DNA of 9,959 nt, from assembly GCA_038214535.1 (NCBI GenBank), contig JBBQRS010000149.1:1-9959 (forward strand), read 5' to 3'. The translations under genes were made by a program, and so were the position numbers. The notes beneath the pieces are model-generated. The model ran no database searches, was not told where the DNA came from, and saw nothing but the letters and a program-made list of their open reading frames with translations. Within the stretch, counting starts at the first letter, position 1. Each line of letters begins with the position of its first letter. The DNA comes from JBBQRS01 sp038214535 (GTDB lineage Bacteria; Chloroflexota; Anaerolineae; CG2-30-64-16). Shown in pieces: positions 1 to 6,189 of this stretch.

Positions 1-143
1 TTGCCGGCGGCCACGGCCAGCAGTGCCCTGGCACGGGCCACATGGCTGGCCGGTGCGCTGGTCGCACGGCTGATTTGCGTCAACACTGCGCGCTCGTCGT
101 CCGTCAGGGCACGGAGCGGGTTCACCTTACGGTAAGTCATCAT
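1..143 (-). CDS. Transposase N-terminus (IS630-like helix-turn-helix), partial
   Basis: An open frame on the minus strand starts at the ATG at 143 (a second in-frame ATG lies at 140) and runs off the left edge, giving about 47 residues. It begins MMTYRKVNPLRALTDDERAV and continues into an Ala/Arg-rich helical stretch (SHVARARALLAVAAG). This resembles the N-terminal homeodomain-like helix-turn-helix of IS630-family transposases and related HTH DNA-binding proteins. From family knowledge, such a domain would bind the element's terminal repeats before a DDE catalytic domain, which lies outside the window. I cannot tell whether the gene is intact. An orphan HTH fragment is the main alternative. 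Confidence 0.55.
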   Translation of the reverse strand, partial: MMTYRKVNPLRALTDDERAVLTQISRATSAPASHVARARALLAVAAG

Positions 144-198
144 GCACTTCCAACTTGCAGGATGACCGCAGTTTACCAATCTCTACCAAGGATGGCAA

Positions 199-217
199 GG
201 GTCACGCCAAGTGACCC
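199..217. repeat. 7-bp inverted repeat, possible insertion-sequence end
   Basis: GGGTCAC (199-205) and GTGACCC (211-217) are perfect complements around a 5-nt GCCAA loop, about 56 bp upstream of the transposase-like start codon. A TA dinucleotide, the typical IS630/Tc1 target, lies at 220-221. The position fits a subterminal or terminal repeat of the element. The other end is not visible, so this is inference. Confidence 0.35.
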
Positions 218-272
218 ACTAGGTGATCTCGATCTGAGCGAATACCTGGATCGCTACCGAGATTAGGTTCTG

Positions 273-299
273 TTGACATTTCTAGCGCAGCCATATCAG
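273..299 (+). promoter_or_regulatory. Possible promoter of the trehalase gene
   Basis: A perfect -35 hexamer TTGACA lies at 273-278. The best -10 candidate is TATCAG at 294-299, with a short 15-nt spacer, so only half of the promoter is convincing. The TTG inside this hexamer could otherwise be read as a trehalase start codon. It lacks a ribosome binding site and is better explained as promoter DNA. Confidence 0.28.
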
Positions 300-350
300 C
301 ACCGAGACGAATTTCAGGAAGCCGAAGTAGCATTTCAGGCGGTGATACCC

Positions 351-1856
351 ATGACTGAGAACTACATACAGGCCGATGGCGCGTTGTTTGAAGCGGTGCA
401 ACGATCCCGTATTTTTGGCGACTCGAAGACCTTCCCGGATTGCCTGCCGAAATCGGACCCCGATCTGGTGATGAAGTTATTCGAGGGGTTGCTGGCAGAG
501 TTCGTCGCCGCGCACTTCGAATTGCCGACCGCCGCAAATTCCGGCGCAAGCCCACGCATTTCGATGGAAGAGCACATTGACAAGCTGTGGGACGTGCTGA
601 CACGCGCGCCGGATGTGCATACCTCGCTGTACAGCACACGCATTGCCCTCCCGTATGCCTATGTTGTCCCCGGCGGGCGCTTCCGGGAGAGCTACTATTG
701 GGACACCTATTTCACGACGCTGGGTCTGGTGGCCTCCGGACGTGTTGATCTCCTCGAGAATATGGTCAGGAATTTCGCCGATCTGCTGGACCGCTACGGT
801 CATATCCCCAACGGCAATCGCGTCTACTATCTGAGTCGATCGCAACCACCGTTCTTTTGTAACATGCTCCAGCTTCTCGAACAGACAAAGGGATTTGACG
901 CCATTGCGGGCTTCCTCCCGCGCCTCGAAGCAGAATACCGCTACTGGATGGATGGTCAGGCGGAAGCATACGCAGGAAACTCGGCGCCAAGTCGGAGGAC
1001 CGTGGCCCTGGCGGAAGGCGTGGTTTTAAATCGGCATTGGGATGACAGGAACACACCGAGAGAAGAAGCCTTTTGGGAGGATGAAGCGCTCTACGCGCGC
1101 GCTTCGTCGCATCGTCAAGCTGAACTCTATCGCAACCTCAGGGCCGCCGCAGAATCAGGCTGGGATTTCAGCAGCCGCTGGCTGACGCCAGACCAAAACT
1201 GTGATTGGAAGCTGGAAAGTATTCGCACCACGGAAATCATCCCGGTTGACCTCAACTGCCTGCTGTACAACGTAGAAAGTCAACTCGCCAACTGGCTGAA
1301 GCAGCAGAACGCGCCCAGAGCCTCTGAGTATGCCGCAGCCGCGGAACGCCGTAAAGCGGCTATTCTGACGTACTGTTGGAACGAGGAACAAGGTTGGTTC
1401 TTCGATTACTGCTGGAGCGAGGGCGCACAAACGGGCGTCTGGTCGCTGGCCGGCGTCTATCCGCTGTACTTTGGGCTGGCCACCGACACGCAGGCCAAAC
1501 GGGTCGCAAAGCAGGTCAACGATCGGTTCTTGAAAGCTGGCGGCGTCGTCACGACGCCCTATGAAACGACGCAACAATGGGATGCCCCGAACGGCTGGGC
1601 GCCCCTGCAATGGATAACGGCTGAGGGACTGAAGCATCACGCCCCCGACCTCGCGCGCGAGATTGCCAAACGTTTTACCAGCGTCACAGAAAACGTCTAT
1701 CGGCGCACCGGCAAAATGATGGAGAAATACGACGTTTGTGACCCGGAAAAGCCGGGTGGCGGCGGCGAGTACCCGGTACAAGACGGTTTCGGTTGGACGA
1801 ACGGCGTGGTCAAGGCATTTATCGAGACGTATGCTCTAAACGATCCAGTGTTGTAA
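351..1856 (+). CDS. treF: Trehalase, GH37 family (cytoplasmic TreF type)
   Basis: Hydrolyses alpha,alpha-trehalose to two glucose molecules by an inverting mechanism. The 501-residue protein carries both trehalase signatures: PGGRFRESYYWDTY at about residues 107-120 and QQWDAPNGWAP at about 408-418. The general acid is expected to be Asp272 in SGWDFSSRW and the general base Glu473 in GGGGEYPVQDGF, by comparison with E. coli Tre37A. The segment YGHIPNGNR..YYLSRSQPPFF is also family-typical. The N-terminal SKTFPDCLPKSDP matches TreF more than periplasmic TreA, and there is no signal peptide, so the enzyme should act in the cytoplasm. I chose ATG 351 because a GGCGG-like site precedes it and MTENYIQADGALFEAVQ is where family similarity begins. 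The in-frame TTG at 273 overlaps a TTGACA box. E. coli TreF is about 549 residues, so this N-terminus is short. It appears to be a single-gene unit; no trehalose synthesis or transport genes are nearby. Confidence 0.96.
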   Translation: MTENYIQADGALFEAVQRSRIFGDSKTFPDCLPKSDPDLVMKLFEGLLAEFVAAHFELPTAANSGASPRISMEEHIDKLWDVLTRAPDVHTSLYSTRIALPYAYVVPGGRFRESYYWDTYFTTLGLVASGRVDLLENMVRNFADLLDRYGHIPNGNRVYYLSRSQPPFFCNMLQLLEQTKGFDAIAGFLPRLEAEYRYWMDGQAEAYAGNSAPSRRTVALAEGVVLNRHWDDRNTPREEAFWEDEALYARASSHRQAELYRNLRAAAESGWDFSSRWLTPDQNCDWKLESIRTTEIIPVDLNCLLYNVESQLANWLKQQNAPRASEYAAAAERRKAAILTYCWNEEQGWFFDYCWSEGAQTGVWSLAGVYPLYFGLATDTQAKRVAKQVNDRFLKAGGVVTTPYETTQQWDAPNGWAPLQWITAEGLKHHAPDLAREIAKRFTSVTENVYRRTGKMMEKYDVCDPEKPGGGGEYPVQDGFGWTNGVVKAFIETYALNDPVL

Positions 1857-1933
1857 CGTCACAATCGTTTGCGGGGGAAATCCAGTATGGCCTGCGCCGA
1901 TTGATTGGCGCGCCTTCACCCTTTCGTACCTTC

Positions 1934-1962
1934 TTGCACAGAGACCTCGGACGTGATATATT
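1934..1962 (+). promoter_or_regulatory. Sigma70-type promoter of the selenoprotein gene
   Basis: TTGCAC (1934-1939) and TATATT (1957-1962) are separated by exactly 17 nt, giving a near-consensus -35/-10 pair. Transcription would begin around 1968-1970, leaving a leader of about 30 nt before the ATG at 1999. This suggests the peroxiredoxin is transcribed independently of the trehalase upstream. Confidence 0.6.
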
Positions 1963-1987
1963 GAACATGTCAGGTCAGTTACAGCAC

Positions 1988-1994
1988 AGGAGGG
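1988..1994 (+). promoter_or_regulatory. Ribosome binding site for start at 1999
   Basis: AGGAGGG lies 4 nt before ATG 1999. It sits in the sequence GCACAGGAG, which recurs twice inside the coding region at about 2050 and 2086. The third copy also works as a ribosome binding site. Confidence 0.7.
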
Positions 1995-1998
1995 TAAC

Positions 1999-2697
1999 AT
2001 GCCGGAAAAAGACGGTTGCGTTACACCCGTCCGCGGGCCGATCATGCCCGCACAGGAAGCCGCCCCGAGTGGGGCCAACATGCCAGCACAGGAGGCCAGC
2101 AAAATGCTCGCACACGTCGGTAAGGAAGCGGTAGATTTCGAAGCCACCGCCTACATCCAGGGCGAAGGTTTCAAGCCCGTGAAGTTGTCGGATCACAAGG
2201 GGAAGTGGATCGTCCTCTGCTTCTATCCGGGCGATTTCACCTTCGTCTGACCGACGGAATTGGCGGCGGTCGCCGCCATATATGACGATCTGAAGGCGAT
2301 GGATGTCGTTGTGCTTTCCATGAGCACCGACAGCCGTTTCGTCCACAAGATCTGGCAAGAGCAAGAGCTGTCCAAGATGGTGGATGGTGGGGTGCCTTTC
2401 CCCATGTTGTCCGACGGGGGCGGCAAGGTCGGCACGGTGTACGGCGTCTACGACGAAGCGGCAGGCGTGGATATCCGCGGCCGGTTCATCATTGACCCCG
2501 ATTTCGTGATCCGCGCCATGGAAGTGCTGACCCCCGAAGTGGGCCGGAACACCAGAGAGCTGGTCCGCCAGGTGCAGGCATTCCAGCACGTGCGCGCCAC
2601 CGGCGAGGTCACGCCGTCGGGCTGGGTACCGGGCGAGGTAACGCTCACACCGGGGCCGGAGTTGGTGGGCCGTGTCTGGGAAGTCTGGAAACCCTAA
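1999..2697 (+). CDS. prxU: Selenocysteine-containing peroxiredoxin (AhpC/Prx1 type), UGA read as Sec at 2248-2250
   Basis: A thiol (here selenol) peroxidase expected to reduce H2O2, alkyl hydroperoxides or peroxynitrite in the cytoplasm. Read through the UGA, the frame gives 232 residues. The core contains PGDFTFV-U-PTEL (Pro77, Thr81, Sec84), GGVPFPMLSD (130-139), RGRFIIDPD with the expected catalytic Arg160, VGRNTRELVRQVQAFQ, and a C-terminus ending LVGRVWEVW. A normal AhpC/Prx1 has Cys at position 84. The resolving Cys (usually GEVCPAxW) is Thr205 in GEVTPSGW. The only cysteines are Cys7 and Cys74. An 11-nt spacer and a hairpin with a GGUC loop follow the UGA. Residues 1-35 are an extension not normal for the family. 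ATG 2104, with GGAGG at 2091-2095, would give a standard 197-residue protein with Sec49. The gene has its own promoter and terminator. Alternatives are a nonsense mutation or sequencing error (TGC to TGA), which explain the hairpin and missing resolving Cys less well. An automatic gene caller would report two fragments, 1999-2250 and 2260-2697. Confidence 0.88.
2044..2097 (+). repeat. Two 18-bp direct repeats encoding MPAQEA
   Basis: ATGCCCGCACAGGAAGCC (2044-2061) and ATGCCAGCACAGGAGGCC (2080-2097) differ at two positions and start 36 bp apart. Each encodes MPAQEA in frame. The GCACAGGAG core also occurs at the upstream ribosome binding site, suggesting local duplication of a start-region sequence. 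Confidence 0.65.
2091..2106 (+). promoter_or_regulatory. Internal ribosome binding site and alternative start at ATG 2104
   Basis: GGAGG at 2091-2095 lies 8 nt before the in-frame ATG at 2104. Starting here gives MLAHVGKEAVDF, which is where ordinary peroxiredoxins begin. This may be the true or a second start, with the 1999 start adding a 35-residue extension. Confidence 0.5.
2248..2278 (+). promoter_or_regulatory. Bacterial SECIS-like element with recoded UGA
   Basis: The UGA (2248-2250) is followed by 11 nt (2251-2261) and then GGCGGC (2262-2267), loop GGTC (2268-2271) and GCCGCC (2272-2277). U2261-A2278 can extend the stem to 7 bp. The E. coli fdhF SECIS also has 11 nt between UGA and its minimal stem-loop and displays a GGUC core in the loop, which SelB recognises. 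The base after UGA is C, a context that terminates relatively poorly. The stem is perfect and lacks the bulged U of fdhF. The assignment combines sequence and known SECIS geometry and has not been tested. Confidence 0.75.
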
Positions 2698-2720
2698 AGT
2701 TTTGTAAACCCTGAGACTCT

Positions 2721-2755
2721 TGAGGCGACCGGTACCGGTCGCCTCATCATTTTCT
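2721..2755 (+). terminator. Rho-independent terminator after the peroxiredoxin gene
   Basis: A perfect 26-bp palindrome at 2721-2746 (13-bp arms meeting at a central GTAC) lies 24 bp after the stop codon. It is followed by TCATTTTCTC, a modest U-tract. The hairpin is very stable and would separate the peroxiredoxin transcript from the exporter gene that starts at 2769. Confidence 0.7.
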
Positions 2756-2768
2756 CCCAATATCATCT

Positions 2769-3698
2769 ATGGCTGATCTCTCCACTACTGCTGTCCCGAA
2801 AGATGAACGCCGCGCCGATCCGCGCTGGGCCTACGTGCTGGTCAACCTCTCCTGCTTCCTCTGGGCGACGAACTTCGTGCTGGGGCGATTGTTGCGCGGG
2901 GCCGTCGGGCCGTTCACGCTGACCGTGGCGCGCTTCACCGTGGCCGCGCTGATCTTCGCCCTGCTCCTACGCCGCGCGCCCGCCGCCGAACGGCGCATCG
3001 GCAGTTCATGGCCGTTGTTGCTGGGGATGGGATTGACGGGCGTGTTCGGCTTCAACAGCCTGCTCTACGCCGGATTACGCACCACCACCGCCGCCAACGC
3101 CGCCCTGATCACCGGCACGACGCCGCTGGTGATCGGCCTGATGAGCGCGCTGATCCTGCGCGAAGGGTTCACACCACGCGCCGGGCTGGGCGCGCTGATC
3201 TCGCTTGCCGGGGTTGCGGTGATCGCAGGCAGCGGGACGACGGACGCCGGCGGCTTTCGGCTCAATCCGGGGGACCTGCTGGTGCTGGGCGCGGTGGCCG
3301 CCTGGGCGCTCTACTCGGTGCTGAGCCGGGTTGCCACTCGCGACCGGTCTTCCCTATCGGCGACGGCGCTTTCTACCTTCCTGGGGCTACCGTTTCTGCT
3401 GGTGGCCGCCGTCTTCGAGGGCAGCACGCGCACACCGGAGATCAGCCTGGGGGTGATCGCGGCGATCGTCTACATCGGGCTGTTTCCGTCCGTCATCGCG
3501 TACATGGCGTGGAACGAAGGGGTGCGCCGCGTCGGCCCGGCGCGCGCCACCGCCTTCTTCAACATGCTGCCCGTCTTCGGCGCCTTGTTCGGCGTGCTGC
3601 TCCTTGGTGAGCCGTTCGGCGCGCCGCAAATCGTCGGCGGCGCGCTGATTATTTTCGGCAGCCTCTTCGCGGCCTGGGGCGACCTGCGCAAGAGTTAA
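2769..3698 (+). CDS. EamA/DMT-family transporter (10 membrane segments)
   Basis: A 309-residue, strongly hydrophobic inner-membrane protein of the drug/metabolite transporter superfamily, whose members usually export small metabolites or amino acids. It has the duplicated EamA layout: about residues 20-152 (from LVNLSCFLWATNFVLGRLL through LISLAGVAVIAG) and 167-303 (GDLLVLGAVAAWALYSVLSR through GGALIIFGSLFAAWG). Family hallmarks include LWATNFV near the first helix, a Thr/Ala-rich stretch (TTTAANAALITGTTPL) in helices 3-4, and ATAFFNMLPVFGALFGVLLLGEPF near the end. The length is normal. The ATG lies just downstream of the palindromic terminator with no clear Shine-Dalgarno sequence, so translation may be leaderless or nearly so. 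The substrate cannot be predicted. The gene converges with the hydrolase on the other strand, with 8 nt between the two stop codons. Confidence 0.92.
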   Translation: MADLSTTAVPKDERRADPRWAYVLVNLSCFLWATNFVLGRLLRGAVGPFTLTVARFTVAALIFALLLRRAPAAERRIGSSWPLLLGMGLTGVFGFNSLLYAGLRTTTAANAALITGTTPLVIGLMSALILREGFTPRAGLGALISLAGVAVIAGSGTTDAGGFRLNPGDLLVLGAVAAWALYSVLSRVATRDRSSLSATALSTFLGLPFLLVAAVFEGSTRTPEISLGVIAAIVYIGLFPSVIAYMAWNEGVRRVGPARATAFFNMLPVFGALFGVLLLGEPFGAPQIVGGALIIFGSLFAAWGDLRKS

Positions 3699-3706
3699 AC
3701 GGACCG

Positions 3707-4534
3707 TCAATCGCTTGCAGCGCGGATGATGAACTTCTCGCCATGTTTCGGCAACGCCGTGCCCAGCGCCGGGTATTTGACCTGCATGTAGTCCAGGAAT
3801 GCCTGCGGGTCGGCGCTGTTATCCGTGAACATCTCATAGTGCGCGGGGATAGTTAGCCGCGGCTGCAACGCCCCCGACAAATCCGCCGCTTCCTGATAGG
3901 TCATGTTGCCGATGCAGCCGGACGCCAGTCGTTTGGCGTCGCGCCCGTTGATGGGCAGGAGCATCGCGTCGAAGTGCGGCCACTGGCGCAGGCGGGCTTG
4001 CATCCCTTCGTAGATGCATGAATCGCCGCTATGGTAGATCGTGCAACCGTTGGCCTCCAGGATATAACCCAGATACGGATACATCCCCGTAGTTGTGTCG
4101 CGATCCAGTAGTTCGTGCGCCGAAGGGATGGCGGTAATGCGCACCCCGGCCACTTCCACCGACTTGCCGTCATCCATCCCGATCAACCGGTCGGGTGCGA
4201 GCCCCTGTTCGGCGATGACGCTCTCGCGCACCAGCTCAGGCAGGATGAAACGCGCGTGCGGCGACGACGCGGCGATGGGCGGCCATGTCTCGCGGTCAAT
4301 GTGATCCAGGTGATCGTGCGTTCCGCAGACGATGGTTGCATTGGTCACTTCTTCGGGGCGCAGCATCGCCGGGATCTGGCGCGAGGATACGGGCGTCAAA
4401 AACGGATCCAGATAGATCACGACATCGCCGGCCTTGAAGATGAAGCTGTGCTGCCCCATCCACCAGACGGCCACCTCGCCGTAATCCGTGTGCGTGCGAT
4501 CAACATCGGCAATGAGAGCTTTTCCGGTCAGCAT
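3707..4534 (-). CDS. MBL-fold metal-dependent hydrolase, UlaG-like
   Basis: A 275-residue metallo-beta-lactamase-fold hydrolase. Metal ligands are visible in order: HxHxDH at residues 73-78 (THDHLDHID), His140 in SAHE, Asp171 in YHSGDS and His232 in PAHYEMF. The N-terminal WWMGQHSFIFK and YLDPFLTP, together with PINGRDAKR (194-202), are typical of the UlaG-like branch named after L-ascorbate-6-phosphate lactonase. The actual substrate of this member is unknown; a lactonase or phosphodiesterase-type activity is possible. It has no signal peptide, so it should be cytoplasmic. The start at 4534 is firm: AGGAGGC (complement of 4541-4547) sits 6-7 nt upstream. No other sugar-acid genes lie beside it, so an ascorbate role is not supported by context. 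Confidence 0.9.
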   Translation of the reverse strand: MLTGKALIADVDRTHTDYGEVAVWWMGQHSFIFKAGDVVIYLDPFLTPVSSRQIPAMLRPEEVTNATIVCGTHDHLDHIDRETWPPIAASSPHARFILPELVRESVIAEQGLAPDRLIGMDDGKSVEVAGVRITAIPSAHELLDRDTTTGMYPYLGYILEANGCTIYHSGDSCIYEGMQARLRQWPHFDAMLLPINGRDAKRLASGCIGNMTYQEAADLSGALQPRLTIPAHYEMFTDNSADPQAFLDYMQVKYPALGTALPKHGEKFIIRAASD

Positions 4535-4843
4535 GATCTCGCCTCCTGCGGTAATCTAGAAATCCGTAATCTGGCCCTGGCGGGCATTCACAAACAGTAT
4601 AGCGCACAACGCCCCGAATCAGCTATCAGGTCATCGGCGGTTTTTAAGTTTTGGAGTGGAGACTTTAGTCGGTTTTTGAGGCATCATGAGTATCGTGCGT
4701 AATCGGCTGAAGCCTCGTCTCCGAGCAATGTTAGATTCTTGATGCTGCACGCCGCAATTCGTCGGGCGTCTGCAAACGTAGTAAAATCATCTTCCGTCGG
4801 GTCAATTCGCCCGATCTTTCACCGGACCAAACAGACACACATC
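4535..4843. other. Divergent intergenic region between the hydrolase and the MFS gene
   Basis: These 309 bp hold the start regions of two divergent genes. I see the hydrolase ribosome binding site (4541-4547, minus strand), a possible minus-strand -10 TATACT (complement of 4596-4601) without a good -35, and a possible plus-strand -10 TAAAAT at 4782-4787. Two near-identical direct motifs, CGGTTTTTAAG at 4638-4648 and CGGTTTTTGAG at 4670-4680, are spaced 32 bp apart, about three helical turns. They could be operator half-sites. The coding frame open from 4739 has an atypical basic N-terminus and is not taken as protein before 4844. Confidence 0.45.
4782..4787 (+). promoter_or_regulatory. Possible -10 element for the MFS-led cluster
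   Basis: TAAAAT lies 56 bp before the MFS start codon in an AT-richer stretch. The region 17-18 bp upstream (TTCGTC) matches a -35 only poorly, so this is a weak call that would need an activator or a different sigma factor. Confidence 0.22.
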
Positions 4844-6148
4844 ATGACCGAAAACCAAATCCTCACTGCTGACCGCAATGAGTTCGATCAGTACGTCGCC
4901 GAGAATTACCGCTGGAACTTCTGGATCAATGTGATGGATCTGAGCTTTTATGCGCTGGCGATGAATCTCGTCTCGCAGGCCACAGTGATGCCGCTGTTGG
5001 TCAGCAAGCTCACCGATTCCAAACTTGCCATTGGCCTCATCCCGGCGATTGCCAGCCTGGGGTTTTTGTTGCCCCAACTCTTCGCCGCCAACTTCACCGA
5101 ACGGCTGCGGTACAAGAAGCGCTTCGTGTTGCTGGTCAGCGGCCCGGGTGAGCGCGGCGCATTTCTCTACATCGGACTGGCGGTGCTCGCGTTCGCCATC
5201 CCCAATCCAACACTGACGCTGCTGCTCTTCTTCCTCTTCCTTGCGCTTTGGGCCGTGAGCGCGGGCATCGGGATGCCCGCGTGGTCCGACCTGATTGCGA
5301 AGGTCATTCCAGTTCAGCGCCGCGGCATGTGGTCGGGCACGGCCAACGGGCTGGGCGCGCTGATGGGGATCGTGGGGGCCTGGGGCGCGGGCCTGATCCT
5401 CACCGGCTATCCGTTTTCGCGTAACTTCGCCTTTGCGTTCTTCCTTGCCTTCGCCGCGCAAATGATTTCATGGGTTGGGCTGGCGCTGAACCGTGAGCCG
5501 GCGGGGCTGGTCATCAAGCCGCGCATTTCAGAGCGGGAATACTTCCGCCAGTTGCCGGCGCTGATGCGGAGCAACCCCAACTACGTGCATTATCTCATCG
5601 CCCGGTCATTCGCCAATGCGGGCGGTATGGCGGGCGGTTTCCTGATGGTTTACGGCGCGGAGCGATTCGGCTTTGGAGCGGCGCAGGTCGGCCTGTTGAC
5701 GGCGATCCTGGCGGGCAGCCAGGCCGTGATGAATCCATTGTGGGGGCTGGTGGCCGACCGGACGGGGCACAAGCTGGTGCTGGTCGTCGCCACCCTCTCC
5801 ATGCTGCTGGCGACCGCCAGCGCGCTGATCATCCCATCCCCGATCGCAATTTACATTGCCTTCATCTTCTATGGCTCATGTATGGCGGCCGAACAGGTAT
5901 CTGGCCCCAACATCGTCCTGGAGTTCGGCGCCGACGCCGACCGCCCCACCTACATCGGGTTGACCAACACCCTATTGGCCCCGGCCCGCACCGCTGCGCC
6001 GCTCATCGGTGGGGCGCTGGCCACCTTAGCCGGCTATCAGGGCATGTTCGGCGTCGCGGTCGTGCTGGCGGCAATCGGCGTCGCAATGTTACAATTCTGG
6101 GTAATTGACCCGCGCCATAGCCCGGCGCCTGGCCCGATTACGGCTTGA
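4844..6148 (+). CDS. MFS transporter
   Basis: A 434-residue polytopic inner-membrane protein of the major facilitator superfamily with about 12 hydrophobic segments. A charged loop (TERLRYKKR) follows the second helix. GLVADRTGHK, about residues 302-311, is the repeat of the MFS motif A in the second half. Its substrate is not evident. The ATG at 4844 (MTENQILTADRNEFDQYV) is preferred over in-frame TTG/ATG codons at 4739-4744, which would add about 35 basic residues not expected for the family. No Shine-Dalgarno sequence is visible before either start. It is the first gene of a codirectional cluster: 41 bp separate it from the methyltransferase-like gene. It ends in TGA, showing that UGA is a normal stop in this genome. 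Confidence 0.88.
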   Translation: MTENQILTADRNEFDQYVAENYRWNFWINVMDLSFYALAMNLVSQATVMPLLVSKLTDSKLAIGLIPAIASLGFLLPQLFAANFTERLRYKKRFVLLVSGPGERGAFLYIGLAVLAFAIPNPTLTLLLFFLFLALWAVSAGIGMPAWSDLIAKVIPVQRRGMWSGTANGLGALMGIVGAWGAGLILTGYPFSRNFAFAFFLAFAAQMISWVGLALNREPAGLVIKPRISEREYFRQLPALMRSNPNYVHYLIARSFANAGGMAGGFLMVYGAERFGFGAAQVGLLTAILAGSQAVMNPLWGLVADRTGHKLVLVVATLSMLLATASALIIPSPIAIYIAFIFYGSCMAAEQVSGPNIVLEFGADADRPTYIGLTNTLLAPARTAAPLIGGALATLAGYQGMFGVAVVLAAIGVAMLQFWVIDPRHSPAPGPITA

Positions 6149-6189
6149 TTGCCGGATCGGCCCCCGAGTAAGATAGGAGAATACAGATC

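Larger units (their letters stand above)
144..350. other. Non-coding gap between transposase fragment and trehalase
   Basis: I find no gene with family-like sequence in these 207 bp. The stretch contains a 7-bp hairpin at 199-217, a TA dinucleotide just outside it at 220-221, and a TTGACA hexamer at 273-278. It probably holds the upstream end of the insertion element and the promoter region of the trehalase gene. The short open frame crossing 42-266 has no recognisable protein character. Confidence 0.5.

Noticed and set aside
273..350. TTG at 273 as the trehalase start codon
   Set aside because: It has no ribosome binding site, it lies inside a perfect TTGACA hexamer, and the added 26 residues do not look like trehalase.
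1894..1911. Hairpin GCGCC/GGCGC after the trehalase as a terminator
   Set aside because: The stem is only 5 bp with an 8-nt loop and no real U-tract follows, so it is too weak to call.
2248..2250. Genetic code reassignment of UGA (to Trp or Gly)
   Set aside because: The first MFS gene and the Uro-D-like gene end at UGA where the proteins should end, Trp is encoded by TGG throughout, and the position calls for Cys/Sec rather than Trp or Gly.
1999..2697. Two separate short genes (1999-2250 and 2260-2697) or a peroxiredoxin pseudogene
   Set aside because: Both parts are in the same frame and together make one full peroxiredoxin. The sole stop is UGA at the catalytic residue with a SECIS-like hairpin behind it, and there is no ribosome binding site for a second gene.
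1975..2766. Long minus-strand open frame (263 aa) opposite the peroxiredoxin
   Set aside because: Antisense shadow of a conserved gene in GC-rich DNA. Its product is His/Asp-rich with no recognisable family, and it reads through the palindromic terminator.
4115..4702. Plus-strand open frame opposite the MBL-fold hydrolase
   Set aside because: Shadow of the hydrolase, whose metal-binding motifs and ribosome binding site are clear. The product is His/Arg-rich without domain features.
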